DNA of 64,000 nt from AC-56 sp963702195 (GTDB taxonomy: Bacteria > Actinomycetota > Thermoleophilia > Solirubrobacterales > 70-9), in contig OY969725.1 of assembly GCA_963702195.1 (NCBI GenBank), positions 1,302,001 to 1,366,000 on the forward strand. Reading direction: 5' to 3'. Under the pieces are notes generated by a model, which worked only from the letters and a program-made list of their open reading frames with translations, was not told the DNA's origin and searched no databases. The position numbers and the translations under genes were made by a program. Shown here in pieces: positions 24,466 to 35,719 of the stretch. Within the stretch, counting starts at the first letter, position 1. The number at the start of each line of letters is the position of its first letter.

Positions 24466-27400
24466 GGCGCCACCGGGGCCACCGGCCCCGCCGGACCCCA
24501 GGGGGCGACCGGACCGCAGGGCGCCACCGGCGACCGCGGCGCCACCGGCTCCCAGGGCGCCACCGGCACCCAGGGCCAGACCGGCGCCACCGGCCAGGCC
24601 GGACAGACCGGCGCCACCGGCTCTCAGGGCTCGACCGGCCAAACCGGCGCCACCGGCTCCCAGGGCCAGACCGGGGCCACCGGGCAGACCGGCCAAAAGG
24701 GCTCCACCGGCTCCCAGGGCGCCACCGGGGCCACCGGCCCCGCCGGACCCCGGGGCACCGCAGGGCGCCACCGGACCGCGGCGCCACCGGCTCCCAGGGC
24801 GCCACCGGCACCCAGGGCCAGACCGGCGCCACCGGCCAGGCCGGACAGACCGGCGCCACCGGCTCTCAGGGCTCGACCGGCCAAACCGGCGCCACCGGCT
24901 CCCAGGGCCAGACCGGGGCCACCGGGCAGACCGGCCAAAAGGGCTCCACCGGCTCCCAGGGCGCCACCGGGGCCACCGGCCCCGCCGGACCCCAGGGGGC
25001 GACCGGACCGCAGGGCGCCACCGGCGACCGCGGCGCCACCGGCTCCCAGGGCGCCACCGGCACCCAGGGCCAGACCGGCGCCACCGGCCAGGCCGGACAG
25101 ACCGGCGCCACCGGCTCTCAGGGCTCGACCGGCCAAACCGGCGCCACCGGCTCCCAGGGCCAGACCGGGGCCACCGGGCAGACCGGCCAAAAGGGCTCCA
25201 CCGGCTCCCAGGGCGCCACCGGGGCCACCGGCCCCGCCGGACCCCAGGGGGCGACCGGACCGCAGGGCGCCACCGGCGACCGCGGCGCCACCGGCTCCCA
25301 GGGCGCCACCGGCACCCAGGGCCAGACCGGCGCCACCGGCCAGGCCGGACAGACCGGCGCCACCGGCTCTCAGGGCTCGACCGGCCAAACCGGCGCCACC
25401 GGCTCCCAGGGCCAGACCGGGGCCACCGGGCAGACCGGCCAAAAGGGCTCCACCGGCTCCCAGGGCGCCACCGGGGCCACCGGCCCCGCCGGACCCCAGG
25501 GGGCGACCGGACCGCAGGGCGCCACCGGCGACCGCGGCGCCACCGGCTCCCAGGGCGCCACCGGCACCCAGGGCCAGACCGGCGCCACCGGCCAGGCCGG
25601 ACAGACCGGCGCCACCGGCTCTCAGGGCTCGACCGGCCAAACCGGCGCCACCGGCTCCCAGGGCCAGACCGGGGCCACCGGGCAGACCGGCCAAAAGGGC
25701 TCCACCGGCTCCCAGGGCGCCACCGGGGCCACCGGCCCCGCCGGACCCCAGGGGGCGACCGGACCGCAGGGCGCCACCGGCGACCGCGGCGCCACCGGCT
25801 CCCAGGGCGCCACCGGCACCCAGGGCCAGACCGGCGCCACCGGCCAGGCCGGACAGACCGGCGCCACCGGCTCTCAGGGCTCGACCGGCCAAACCGGCGC
25901 CACCGGCTCCCAGGGCCAGACCGGGGCCACCGGGCAGACCGGCCAAAAGGGCTCCACCGGCTCCCAGGGCGCCACCGGGGCCACCGGCCCCGCCGGACCC
26001 CAGGGGGCGACCGGACCGCAGGGCGCCACCGGCGACCGCGGCGCCACCGGCTCCCAGGGCGCCACCGGCACCCAGGGCCAGACCGGCGCCACCGGCCAGG
26101 CCGGACAGACCGGCGCCACCGGCTCTCAGGGCTCGACCGGCCAAACCGGCGCCACCGGCTCCCAGGGCCAGACCGGGGCCACCGGGCAGACCGGCCAAAA
26201 GGGCTCCACCGGCTCCCAGGGCGCCACCGGGGCCACCGGCCCCGCCGGACCCCAGGGGGCGACCGGACCGCAGGGCGCCACCGGCGACCGCGGCGCCACC
26301 GGCTCCCAGGGCGCCACCGGCACCCAGGGCCAGACCGGCGCCACCGGCCAGGCCGGACAGACCGGCGCCACCGGCTCTCAGGGCTCGACCGGCCAAACCG
26401 GCGCCACCGGCTCCCAGGGCCAGACCGGGGCCACCGGGCAGACCGGCCAAAAGGGCTCCACCGGCTCCCAGGGCGCCACCGGGGCCACCGGCCCCGCCGG
26501 ACCCCAGGGGGCGACCGGACCGCAGGGCGCCACCGGCGACCGCGGCGCCACCGGCTCCCAGGGCGCCACCGGCACCCAGGGCCAGACCGGCGCCACCGGC
26601 CAGGCCGGACAGACCGGCGCCACCGGCTCTCAGGGCTCGACCGGCCAAACCGGCGCCACCGGCTCCCAGGGCCAGACCGGGGCCACCGGGCAGACCGGCC
26701 AAAAGGGCTCCACCGGCTCCCAGGGCGCCACCGGGGCCACCGGCCCCGCCGGACCCCAGGGGGCGACCGGACCGCAGGGCGCCACCGGCGACCGCGGCGC
26801 CACCGGCTCCCAGGGCGCCACCGGCACCCAGGGCCAGACCGGCGCCACCGGCCAGGCCGGACAGACCGGCGCCACCGGCTCTCAGGGCTCGACCGGCCAA
26901 ACCGGCGCCACCGGCTCCCAGGGCCAGACCGGGGCCACCGGGCAGACCGGCCAAAAGGGCTCCACCGGCTCCCAGGGCGCCACCGGGGCCACCGGCCCCG
27001 CCGGACCCCAGGGGGCGACCGGACCGCAGGGCGCCACCGGCGACCGCGGCGCCACCGGCTCCCAGGGCGCCACCGGCACCCAGGGCCAGACCGGCGCCAC
27101 CGGCCAGGCCGGACAGACCGGCGCCACCGGCTCTCAGGGCTCGACCGGCCAAACCGGCGCCACCGGCTCCCAGGGCCAGACCGGGGCCACCGGGCAGACC
27201 GGCCAAAAGGGCTCCACCGGCTCCCAGGGCGCCACCGGGGCCACCGGCCCCGCCGGACCCCAGGGGGCGACCGGACCGCAGGGCGCCACCGGCGACCGCG
27301 GCGCCACCGGCTCCCAGGGCGCCACCGGCACCCAGGGCCAGACCGGCGCCACCGGCCAGGCCGGACAGACCGGCGCCACCGGCTCTCAGGGCTCGACCGG

Positions 27401-30400
27401 CCAAACCGGCGCCACCGGCTCCCAGGGCCAGACCGGGGCCACCGGGCAGACCGGCCAAAAGGGCTCCACCGGCTCCCAGGGCGCCACCGGGGCCACCGGC
27501 CCCGCCGGACCCCAGGGGGCGACCGGACCGCAGGGCGCCACCGGCGACCGCGGCGCCACCGGCTCCCAGGGCGCCACCGGCACCCAGGGCCAGACCGGCG
27601 CCACCGGCCAGGCCGGACAGACCGGCGCCACCGGCTCTCAGGGCTCGACCGGCCAAACCGGCGCCACCGGCTCCCAGGGCCAGACCGGGGCCACCGGGCA
27701 GACCGGCCAAAAGGGCTCCACCGGCTCCCAGGGCGCCACCGGGGCCACCGGCCCCGCCGGACCCCAGGGGGCGACCGGACCGCAGGGCGCCACCGGCGAC
27801 CGCGGCGCCACCGGCTCCCAGGGCGCCACCGGCACCCAGGGCCAGACCGGCGCCACCGGCCAGGCCGGACAGACCGGCGCCACCGGCTCTCAGGGCTCGA
27901 CCGGCCAAACCGGCGCCACCGGCTCCCAGGGCCAGACCGGGGCCACCGGGCAGACCGGCCAAAAGGGCTCCACCGGCTCCCAGGGCGCCACCGGGGCCAC
28001 CGGCCCCGCCGGACCCCAGGGGGCGACCGGACCGCAGGGCGCCACCGGCGACCGCGGCGCCACCGGCTCCCAGGGCGCCACCGGCACCCAGGGCCAGACC
28101 GGCGCCACCGGCCAGGCCGGACAGACCGGCGCCACCGGCTCTCAGGGCTCGACCGGCCAAACCGGCGCCACCGGCTCCCAGGGCCAGACCGGGGCCACCG
28201 GGCAGACCGGCCAAAAGGGCTCCACCGGCTCCCAGGGCGCCACCGGGGCCACCGGCCCCGCCGGACCCCAGGGGGCGACCGGACCGCAGGGCGCCACCGG
28301 CGACCGCGGCGCCACCGGCTCCCAGGGCGCCACCGGCACCCAGGGCCAGACCGGCGCCACCGGCCAGGCCGGACAGACCGGCGCCACCGGCTCTCAGGGC
28401 TCGACCGGCCAAACCGGCGCCACCGGCTCCCAGGGCCAGACCGGGGCCACCGGGCAGACCGGCCAAAAGGGCTCCACCGGCTCCCAGGGCGCCACCGGGG
28501 CCACCGGCCCCGCCGGACCCCAGGGGGCGACCGGACCGCAGGGCGCCACCGGCGACCGCGGCGCCACCGGCTCCCAGGGCGCCACCGGCACCCAGGGCCA
28601 GACCGGCGCCACCGGCCAGGCCGGACAGACCGGCGCCACCGGCTCTCAGGGCTCGACCGGCCAAACCGGCGCCACCGGCTCCCAGGGCCAGACCGGGGCC
28701 ACCGGGCAGACCGGCCAAAAGGGCTCCACCGGCTCCCAGGGCGCCACCGGGGCCACCGGCCCCGCCGGACCCCAGGGGGCGACCGGACCGCAGGGCGCCA
28801 CCGGCGACCGCGGCGCCACCGGCTCCCAGGGCGCCACCGGCACCCAGGGCCAGACCGGCGCCACCGGCCAGGCCGGACAGACCGGCGCCACCGGCTCTCA
28901 GGGCTCGACCGGCCAAACCGGCGCCACCGGCTCCCAGGGCCAGACCGGGGCCACCGGGCAGACCGGCCAAAAGGGCTCCACCGGCTCCCAGGGCGCCACC
29001 GGGGCCACCGGCCCCGCCGGACCCCAGGGGGCGACCGGACCGCAGGGCGCCACCGGCGACCGCGGCGCCACCGGCTCCCAGGGCGCCACCGGCACCCAGG
29101 GCCAGACCGGCGCCACCGGCCAGGCCGGACAGACCGGCGCCACCGGCTCTCAGGGCTCGACCGGCCAAACCGGCGCCACCGGCTCCCAGGGCCAGACCGG
29201 GGCCACCGGGCAGACCGGCCAAAAGGGCTCCACCGGCTCCCAGGGCGCCACCGGGGCCACCGGCCCCGCCGGACCCCAGGGGGCGACCGGACCGCAGGGC
29301 GCCACCGGCGACCGCGGCGCCACCGGCTCCCAGGGCGCCACCGGCACCCAGGGCCAGACCGGCGCCACCGGCCAGGCCGGACAGACCGGCGCCACCGGCT
29401 CTCAGGGCTCGACCGGCCAAACCGGCGCCACCGGCTCCCAGGGCCAGACCGGGGCCACCGGGCAGACCGGCCAAAAGGGCTCCACCGGCTCCCAGGGCGC
29501 CACCGGGGCCACCGGCCCCGCCGGACCCCAGGGGGCGACCGGACCGCAGGGCGCCACCGGCGACCGCGGCGCCACCGGCTCCCAGGGCGCCACCGGCACC
29601 CAGGGCCAGACCGGCGCCACCGGCCAGGCCGGACAGACCGGCGCCACCGGCTCTCAGGGCTCGACCGGCCAAACCGGCGCCACCGGCTCCCAGGGCCAGA
29701 CCGGGGCCACCGGGCAGACCGGCCAAAAGGGCTCCACCGGCTCCCAGGGCGCCACCGGGGCCACCGGCCCCGCCGGACCCCAGGGGGCGACCGGACCGCA
29801 GGGCGCCACCGGCGACCGCGGCGCCACCGGCTCCCAGGGCGCCACCGGCACCCAGGGCCAGACCGGCGCCACCGGCCAGGCCGGACAGACCGGCGCCACC
29901 GGCTCTCAGGGCTCGACCGGCCAAACCGGCGCCACCGGCTCCCAGGGCCAGACCGGGGCCACCGGGCAGACCGGCCAAAAGGGCTCCACCGGCTCCCAGG
30001 GCGCCACCGGGGCCACCGGCCCCGCCGGACCCCAGGGGGCGACCGGACCGCAGGGCGCCACCGGCGACCGCGGCGCCACCGGCTCCCAGGGCGCCACCGG
30101 CACCCAGGGCCAGACCGGCGCCACCGGCCAGGCCGGACAGACCGGCGCCACCGGCTCTCAGGGCTCGACCGGCCAAACCGGCGCCACCGGCTCCCAGGGC
30201 CAGACCGGGGCCACCGGGCAGACCGGCCAAAAGGGCTCCACCGGCTCCCAGGGCGCCACCGGGGCCACCGGCCCCGCCGGACCCCAGGGGGCGACCGGAC
30301 CGCAGGGCGCCACCGGCGACCGCGGCGCCACCGGCTCCCAGGGCGCCACCGGCACCCAGGGCCAGACCGGCGCCACCGGCCAGGCCGGACAGACCGGCGC

Positions 30401-33089
30401 CACCGGCTCTCAGGGCTCGACCGGCCAAACCGGCGCCACCGGCTCCCAGGGCCAGACCGGGGCCACCGGGCAGACCGGCCAAAAGGGCTCCACCGGCTCC
30501 CAGGGCGCCACCGGGGCCACCGGCCCCGCCGGACCCCAGGGGGCGACCGGACCGCAGGGCGCCACCGGCGACCGCGGCGCCACCGGCTCCCAGGGCGCCA
30601 CCGGCACCCAGGGCCAGACCGGCGCCACCGGCCAGGCCGGACAGACCGGCGCCACCGGCTCTCAGGGCTCGACCGGCCAAACCGGCGCCACCGGCTCCCA
30701 GGGCCAGACCGGGGCCACCGGGCAGACCGGCCAAAAGGGCTCCACCGGCTCCCAGGGCGCCACCGGGGCCACCGGCCCCGCCGGACCCCAGGGGGCGACC
30801 GGACCGCAGGGCGCCACCGGCGACCGCGGCGCCACCGGCTCCCAGGGCGCCACCGGCACCCAGGGCCAGACCGGCGCCACCGGCCAGGCCGGACAGACCG
30901 GCGCCACCGGCTCTCAGGGCTCGACCGGCCAAACCGGCGCCACCGGCTCCCAGGGCCAGACCGGGGCCACCGGGCAGACCGGCCAAAAGGGCTCCACCGG
31001 CTCCCAGGGCGCCACCGGGGCCACCGGCCCCGCCGGACCCCAGGGGGCGACCGGACCGCAGGGCGCCACCGGCGACCGCGGCGCCACCGGCTCCCAGGGC
31101 GCCACCGGCACCCAGGGCCAGACCGGCGCCACCGGCCAGGCCGGACAGACCGGCGCCACCGGCTCTCAGGGCTCGACCGGCCAAACCGGCGCCACCGGCT
31201 CCCAGGGCCAGACCGGGGCCACCGGGCAGACCGGCCAAAAGGGCTCCACCGGCTCCCAGGGCGCCACCGGGGCCACCGGCCCCGCCGGACCCCAGGGGGC
31301 GACCGGACCGCAGGGCGCCACCGGCGACCGCGGCGCCACCGGCTCCCAGGGCGCCACCGGCACCCAGGGCCAGACCGGCGCCACCGGCCAGGCCGGACAG
31401 ACCGGCGCCACCGGCTCTCAGGGCTCGACCGGCCAAACCGGCGCCACCGGCTCCCAGGGCCAGACCGGGGCCACCGGGCAGACCGGCCAAAAGGGCTCCA
31501 CCGGCTCCCAGGGCGCCACCGGGGCCACCGGCCCCGCCGGACCCCAGGGGGCGACCGGACCGCAGGGCGCCACCGGCGACCGCGGCGCCACCGGCTCCCA
31601 GGGCGCCACCGGCACCCAGGGCCAGACCGGCGCCACCGGCCAGGCCGGACAGACCGGCGCCACCGGCTCTCAGGGCTCGACCGGCCAAACCGGCGCCACC
31701 GGCTCCCAGGGCCAGACCGGGGCCACCGGGCAGACCGGCCAAAAGGGCTCCACCGGCTCCCAGGGCGCCACCGGGGCCACCGGCCCCGCCGGACCCCAGG
31801 GGGCGACCGGACCGCAGGGCGCCACCGGCGACCGCGGCGCCACCGGCTCCCAGGGCGCCACCGGCACCCAGGGCCAGACCGGCGCCACCGGCCAGGCCGG
31901 ACAGACCGGCGCCACCGGCTCTCAGGGCTCGACCGGCCAAACCGGCGCCACCGGCTCCCAGGGCCAGACCGGGGCCACCGGGCAGACCGGCCAAAAGGGC
32001 TCCACCGGCTCCCAGGGCGCCACCGGGGCCACCGGCCCCGCCGGACCCCAGGGGGCGACCGGACCGCAGGGCGCCACCGGCGACCGCGGCGCCACCGGCT
32101 CCCAGGGCGCCACCGGCACCCAGGGCCAGACCGGCGCCACCGGCCAGGCCGGACAGACCGGCGCCACCGGCTCTCAGGGCTCGACCGGCCAAACCGGCGC
32201 CACCGGCTCCCAGGGCCAGACCGGGGCCACCGGGCAGACCGGCCAAAAGGGCTCCACCGGCTCCCAGGGCGCCACCGGGGCCACCGGCCCCGCCGGACCC
32301 CAGGGGGCGACCGGACCGCAGGGCGCCACCGGCGACCGCGGCGCCACCGGCTCCCAGGGCGCCACCGGCACCCAGGGCCAGACCGGCGCCACCGGCCAGG
32401 CCGGACAGACCGGCGCCACCGGCTCTCAGGGCTCGACCGGCCAAACCGGCGCCACCGGCTCCCAGGGCCAGACCGGGGCCACCGGGCAGACCGGCCAAAA
32501 GGGCTCCACCGGCTCCCAGGGCGCCACCGGGGCCACCGGCCCCGCCGGACCCCAGGGGGCGACCGGACCGCAGGGCGCCACCGGCGACCGCGGCGCCACC
32601 GGCTCCCAGGGCGCCACCGGCACCCAGGGCCAGACCGGCGCCACCGGCCAGGCCGGACAGACCGGCGCCACCGGCTCTCAGGGCTCGACCGGCCAAACCG
32701 GCGCCACCGGCTCCCAGGGCCAGACCGGGGCCACCGGGCAGACCGGCCAAAAGGGCTCCACCGGCTCCCAGGGCGCCACCGGGGCCACCGGCCCCGCCGG
32801 ACCCCAGGGGGCGACCGGACCGCAGGGCGCCACCGGCGACCGCGGCGCCACCGGCTCCCAGGGCGCCACCGGCACCCAGGGCCAGACCGGCGCCACCGGC
32901 CAGGCCGGACAGACCGGCGCCACCGGCTCTCAGGGCTCGACCGGCCAAACCGGCGCCACCGGCTCCCAGGGCCAGACCGGGGCCACCGGGCAGACCGGCC
33001 AAAAGGGCTCCACCGGCTCCCAGGGCGCCACCGGGGCCACCGGCCCCGCCGGACCCCAGGGGGCGACCGGACCGCAGGGCGCCACCGGT
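24466..33089 (+). repeat. Tandem array of 34 units of 252 bp (84 residues, 28 Gly-X-Y triplets)
   Basis: Unit 1 is 24466-24717, unit 2 is 24718-24959 (242 bp, damaged), units 3-34 run from 24960 in exact 252-bp steps to 33023, and a 66-bp partial copy follows. Apart from unit 2, every copy reads identically by eye, so the printed sequence repeats every 1,260 bases. Each unit encodes 28 triplets, mostly GAT, GQT and GSQ, with only three Pro and three charged residues. Perfect identity over more than 8 kb implies recent expansion or homogenisation, or a copy number imposed by assembly. Confidence 0.97.
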
Positions 33090-33389
33090 ACGAAGGGCGC
33101 AACCGGCTCCCAAGGCGCCACCGGAGCCCAGGGCTCGATCGGACCGACGGGCGCTACCGGCGACCGCGGCCAGCAGGGTACGCCTGGACCCGAAGGCCCG
33201 ACCGGACCGCAGGGCGCGACCGGTGTCAACGGCGCGACCGGTGTCAAGGGCGCCACGGGCGCCAAGGGGTCCACCGGGTCCCAGGGCGCCACCGGGCCGA
33301 GCGACTGCGGTCCGAATGCGGAGTGCCTCCAGGCGCTCTCCGTGACCGCGGCGAAGATCGCGAACGGCACCCTGACCAACACCCAGATC

Positions 33390-33833
33390 TCGAACGCGGC
33401 CGCGATCGCCTACTCGAAGCTGAACCTGGCGAGCTCGATCGTCAACGGCGACATCAACTCGAGCGCCGCGATCGCCTACTCCAAGCTGGCGCTGGGCAAC
33501 TCGATCACCAACACCGACATCGCCACCGGCGCCAACATCGCGTACTCGAAGCTGAACCTCGCCAGCTCGATCGTGAACTCGGACGTCGCTGCCGGGGCCG
33601 CTATCGCCTACTCGAAGCTGAACCTCACCGGCTCGATCACGAACTCCGACGTCAGTGGCACCGCGGCAATCGCCTACAGCAAGCTGAATCTCGCCAGCTC
33701 GATCACGAACTCCGACATCGCGAGCGGCGCCAACATCGCCTACAACAAGCTGAACCTCAGCGGTTCGATCGTCAACTCCGACATCAGCTCGAGCGCCGGC
33801 ATCGCCTACTCCAAGCTCGCGGCCCTGAGCACC
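33390..33833 (+). repeat. Seven 22-residue AYSKLNL-type repeats
   Basis: After the collagen region the protein carries repeats of the pattern AAIAYSKLNLASSIVNGDINSS, in which IAYSKL and SI.N.DI are constant. Such short repeats resemble phage tail-fibre shaft sequence and could form a triple-stranded beta shaft leading to the C-terminal head domain. Confidence 0.75.
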
Positions 33834-34430
33834 GGCCAGATCGTCGTCGGCAGCTCCGGCACGCCGACCGCGGTGACGCTCGGCGGCGACGCGACCATCA
33901 ACGCAAGCGGAAACCTGACGATCGCCAACAACGCCATCACGACGGCGAAGATCGCCGACAGCCAGATCACCACCGCCAAGCTCGCCTCCGGCGCGATCCC
34001 GGAGGTCGTCGGGGGTACGAGCGGGACCACCATGACCAACAACGCGACCAACTACATGGGCATGTTCTCGATCGGGAGCAATACCGAGTCGCAGGTGCAG
34101 GTCCCGGTCCAAACGAGCGGCACTCTGTCGAACCTCGACATCCGTACCACGGCGGCGGCGGGCTTCGGCGCCAACTCTTGGACGTTTACCGTGCGCAAGA
34201 ACGGCGCCAGCACGACGATGACCTGCCAGATCGCCGGCAACTCGGCGACGCAGTGCGCGGACAACACCCACACGGTCAGCTTCGCCTCCGGCGACCTGCT
34301 CACGATCCAGATCGCCCCCAACAGCAACCCGACCTCCAGCGTCGGCCGCTGGACGGCGAAGCTGAGCACGCCGTAGGCGCTGCGACGGCGCCGCTGGATT
34401 ACCGGTCCTGAGCTACGCTCGATCCTCCCC

Positions 34431-35003
34431 GTGGAAGCACAGCAACCCACCTACCCGCACCATGTGTACCCACCGCGCCGTTGGCCGTGGGTGGTGGGCG
34501 TGATCGCGGCGTTGGCCGTCGCCGGGTTCCTCGTGTGGTTCTTTGCAATCCGGGACAGCGGCCCGGACACCACCGTCCACGGACCCTCAGGGGCGCCGTT
34601 CACTCTGACTCTGCCCTCGGGTTGGAAATCACTCCCGCAGGACCAGCTCTCACAGCTGCCGGGCTCGCCGCTCGCCGTGGTGCAGCAGACGGACGGATCG
34701 GGGGTCGTGATCGTCAACACTCAACCGCCCACCAACGGGTCTCTACAGGCGCTCAGCAAGGAGATCGAGAAGAAGCTGAAGACGAACATCCCGGACTACA
34801 AGCCGATCGGAACCAGCACGCTGAACCTGCCGGCGGGGCAGGCGGTGCAGATCTCCTACGCCCGCACCAAGGCCGGCACCGCGAACACGCTGGTTGTGGT
34901 TCCGGCTGGGGGCCGCATCTACACGCTCAACTCTGTGATCCCCGGCGGCGACAAGCAGGCCGTCAAAGAGGCGGTCGACATCATCAGCTCGTTCAACGCT
35001 TAG
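34431..35003 (+). CDS. Single-pass membrane protein with PsbP/DUF1795-like outer domain
   Basis: A 190-residue protein. A short Pro/Tyr-rich cytoplasmic part is followed by one membrane helix (VVGVIAALAVAGFLVWFFAIRDSG). The outer domain begins FTLTLPSGWKSLPQDQLSQLPGSPLAVVQQ and ends AVKEAVDIISSFNA, a pattern seen in PsbP/Mog1-like small domains (FxxxxPxGW ... F). The end of its membrane helix (FLVWFFAIRD) resembles that of the next gene (FLVWYFAIRD), suggesting shared module origin. The GTG start at 34431 has a TACGCT 11 nt upstream. Function unknown. Confidence 0.75.
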   Translation: MEAQQPTYPHHVYPPRRWPWVVGVIAALAVAGFLVWFFAIRDSGPDTTVHGPSGAPFTLTLPSGWKSLPQDQLSQLPGSPLAVVQQTDGSGVVIVNTQPPTNGSLQALSKEIEKKLKTNIPDYKPIGTSTLNLPAGQAVQISYARTKAGTANTLVVVPAGGRIYTLNSVIPGGDKQAVKEAVDIISSFNA

Positions 35004-35058
35004 GCGGGAATTACCGTGTATTTGCAGGATTTGTGGACGTATCCAAGTAAAGGTCTGA

Positions 35059-35075
35059 GAGCCCCTCGGAGGGGT
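35059..35075 (+). terminator. Short GC hairpin between the two small membrane protein genes
   Basis: CCCCT-CGG-AGGGG forms a 5-bp stem with a 3-nt loop, after the stop at 35003 and before the ribosome-binding site at 35084. There is no T tract; it may attenuate rather than end transcription. Confidence 0.35.
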
Positions 35076-35083
35076 CCAGCGCT

Positions 35084-35090
35084 AAGGAGG
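35084..35090 (+). promoter_or_regulatory. Strong Shine-Dalgarno (AAGGAGG) deciding a TTG start
   Basis: AAGGAGG lies 8 nt before the TTG at 35099 and is one of the strongest ribosome-binding sites in the window, fixing that codon as the start. Confidence 0.7.
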
Positions 35091-35098
35091 AGTTTCCG

Positions 35099-35674
35099 TT
35101 GAACGACCGATATCAGCTTCGCGGCGTCCGCATTGGGGCCGTCATCGCGGTCGCGGCCGTGGCCGCTTTCCTCGTGTGGTACTTCGCAATCCGTGATACC
35201 GGCAACGACAACGGCGGGGGCGGCGCCAACGCGGCGAAGAACATCGTCGGCCCGGAGGCCGCCACCCGGACGGACATCTCCGATCTGGCGAAGAAGAACG
35301 GCCAGCCCATCTACTGGGCCGGCGACCAGCCGAACACGAGCGATCTCGAGCTGACGCAGACCGCCAACGGCTACGTCTATGTGCGCTATTTGACGGGCAA
35401 CGCCTCGATCGGTACGCCGAAGCCCTCCTACCTGACGATCGGGACCTATCCGTTTCAGAACTCACTCCACGCCGTCAACGTGATCGCCAAGGAGCCGGGG
35501 GCCAAGACGTTCAACGTCGCGGGCGGAGGGACGGCCGTCCAGAACACGAGCTCGCCGACGAGCGTGTACGTGGCGTTCCCCGACGAAAAGGGCTTCGAGA
35601 TCGAGGTCTACGACCCCGATCCGGCGAAGGCGCTCGACCTTGTCAAATCCGGGGACATTCAGCCGGTTCCCTGA
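35099..35674 (+). CDS. Single-pass membrane protein with QPIYWAG-type domain (paralogue of 16961-18040)
   Basis: A 191-residue protein: short N terminus, a membrane helix (VIAVAAVAAFLVWYFAIRDTG), then an outer domain with QPIYWAGD, YVYVRYLTG, YLTIGTYPF, SPTSVYVAFP, EVYDPDPAKALDLVKSG and QPVP. Each motif occurs in the same order in the protein at 16961-18040, which differs by having a long Pro-rich cytoplasmic part and a Thr/Pro tail. The family is not one I recognise. TTG 35099 has a strong ribosome-binding site. The pairing of this domain on both sides of the secreted repeat proteins is the only functional hint. Confidence 0.8.
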   Translation: MNDRYQLRGVRIGAVIAVAAVAAFLVWYFAIRDTGNDNGGGGANAAKNIVGPEAATRTDISDLAKKNGQPIYWAGDQPNTSDLELTQTANGYVYVRYLTGNASIGTPKPSYLTIGTYPFQNSLHAVNVIAKEPGAKTFNVAGGGTAVQNTSSPTSVYVAFPDEKGFEIEVYDPDPAKALDLVKSGDIQPVP

Positions 35675-35719
35675 GCGCTCGCACACATCCCCTGAGTTGA
35701 CGCGGCGCGGACTGACGCG

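Larger units (their letters stand above)
23680..34376 (+). pseudogene. Giant collagen-like surface protein gene, frameshifted as sequenced
   Basis: The gene encodes a signal peptide (LALPVIAVCCTVVAGVAAAAP), a Gly-rich region, then Gly-X-Y triplets from about 23998. The frame breaks in the second repeat unit at 24751-24780, where about 10 nt are missing relative to the other units. From there Gly-X-Y continues in another single open frame to about 33300, then CGPNAECLQALS, seven 22-residue AYSKLNL-type repeats and a C-terminal beta domain ending at 34376. Restoring 10 nt gives one protein of about 3,570 residues with roughly 1,030 triplets. As written, translation would end at 33345 as a Pro/Ala/Arg-rich chimera. 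The lesion may be real, phase-variable or an assembly error. Thr is frequent in the Y position, as in glycosylated bacterial collagen-like proteins such as BclA. Confidence 0.8.

Noticed and set aside
24466..33089. CRISPR array
   Set aside because: The regular spacing is a 252-bp protein-coding tandem repeat with no distinct spacers; no cas genes are near.
23807..34411. Very long open frames in the other plus frame and on the minus strand across the repeat
   Set aside because: They arise from the stop-free 252-bp unit; they lack sensible starts, signal sequences or domains, whereas the Gly-X-Y frame has all three.
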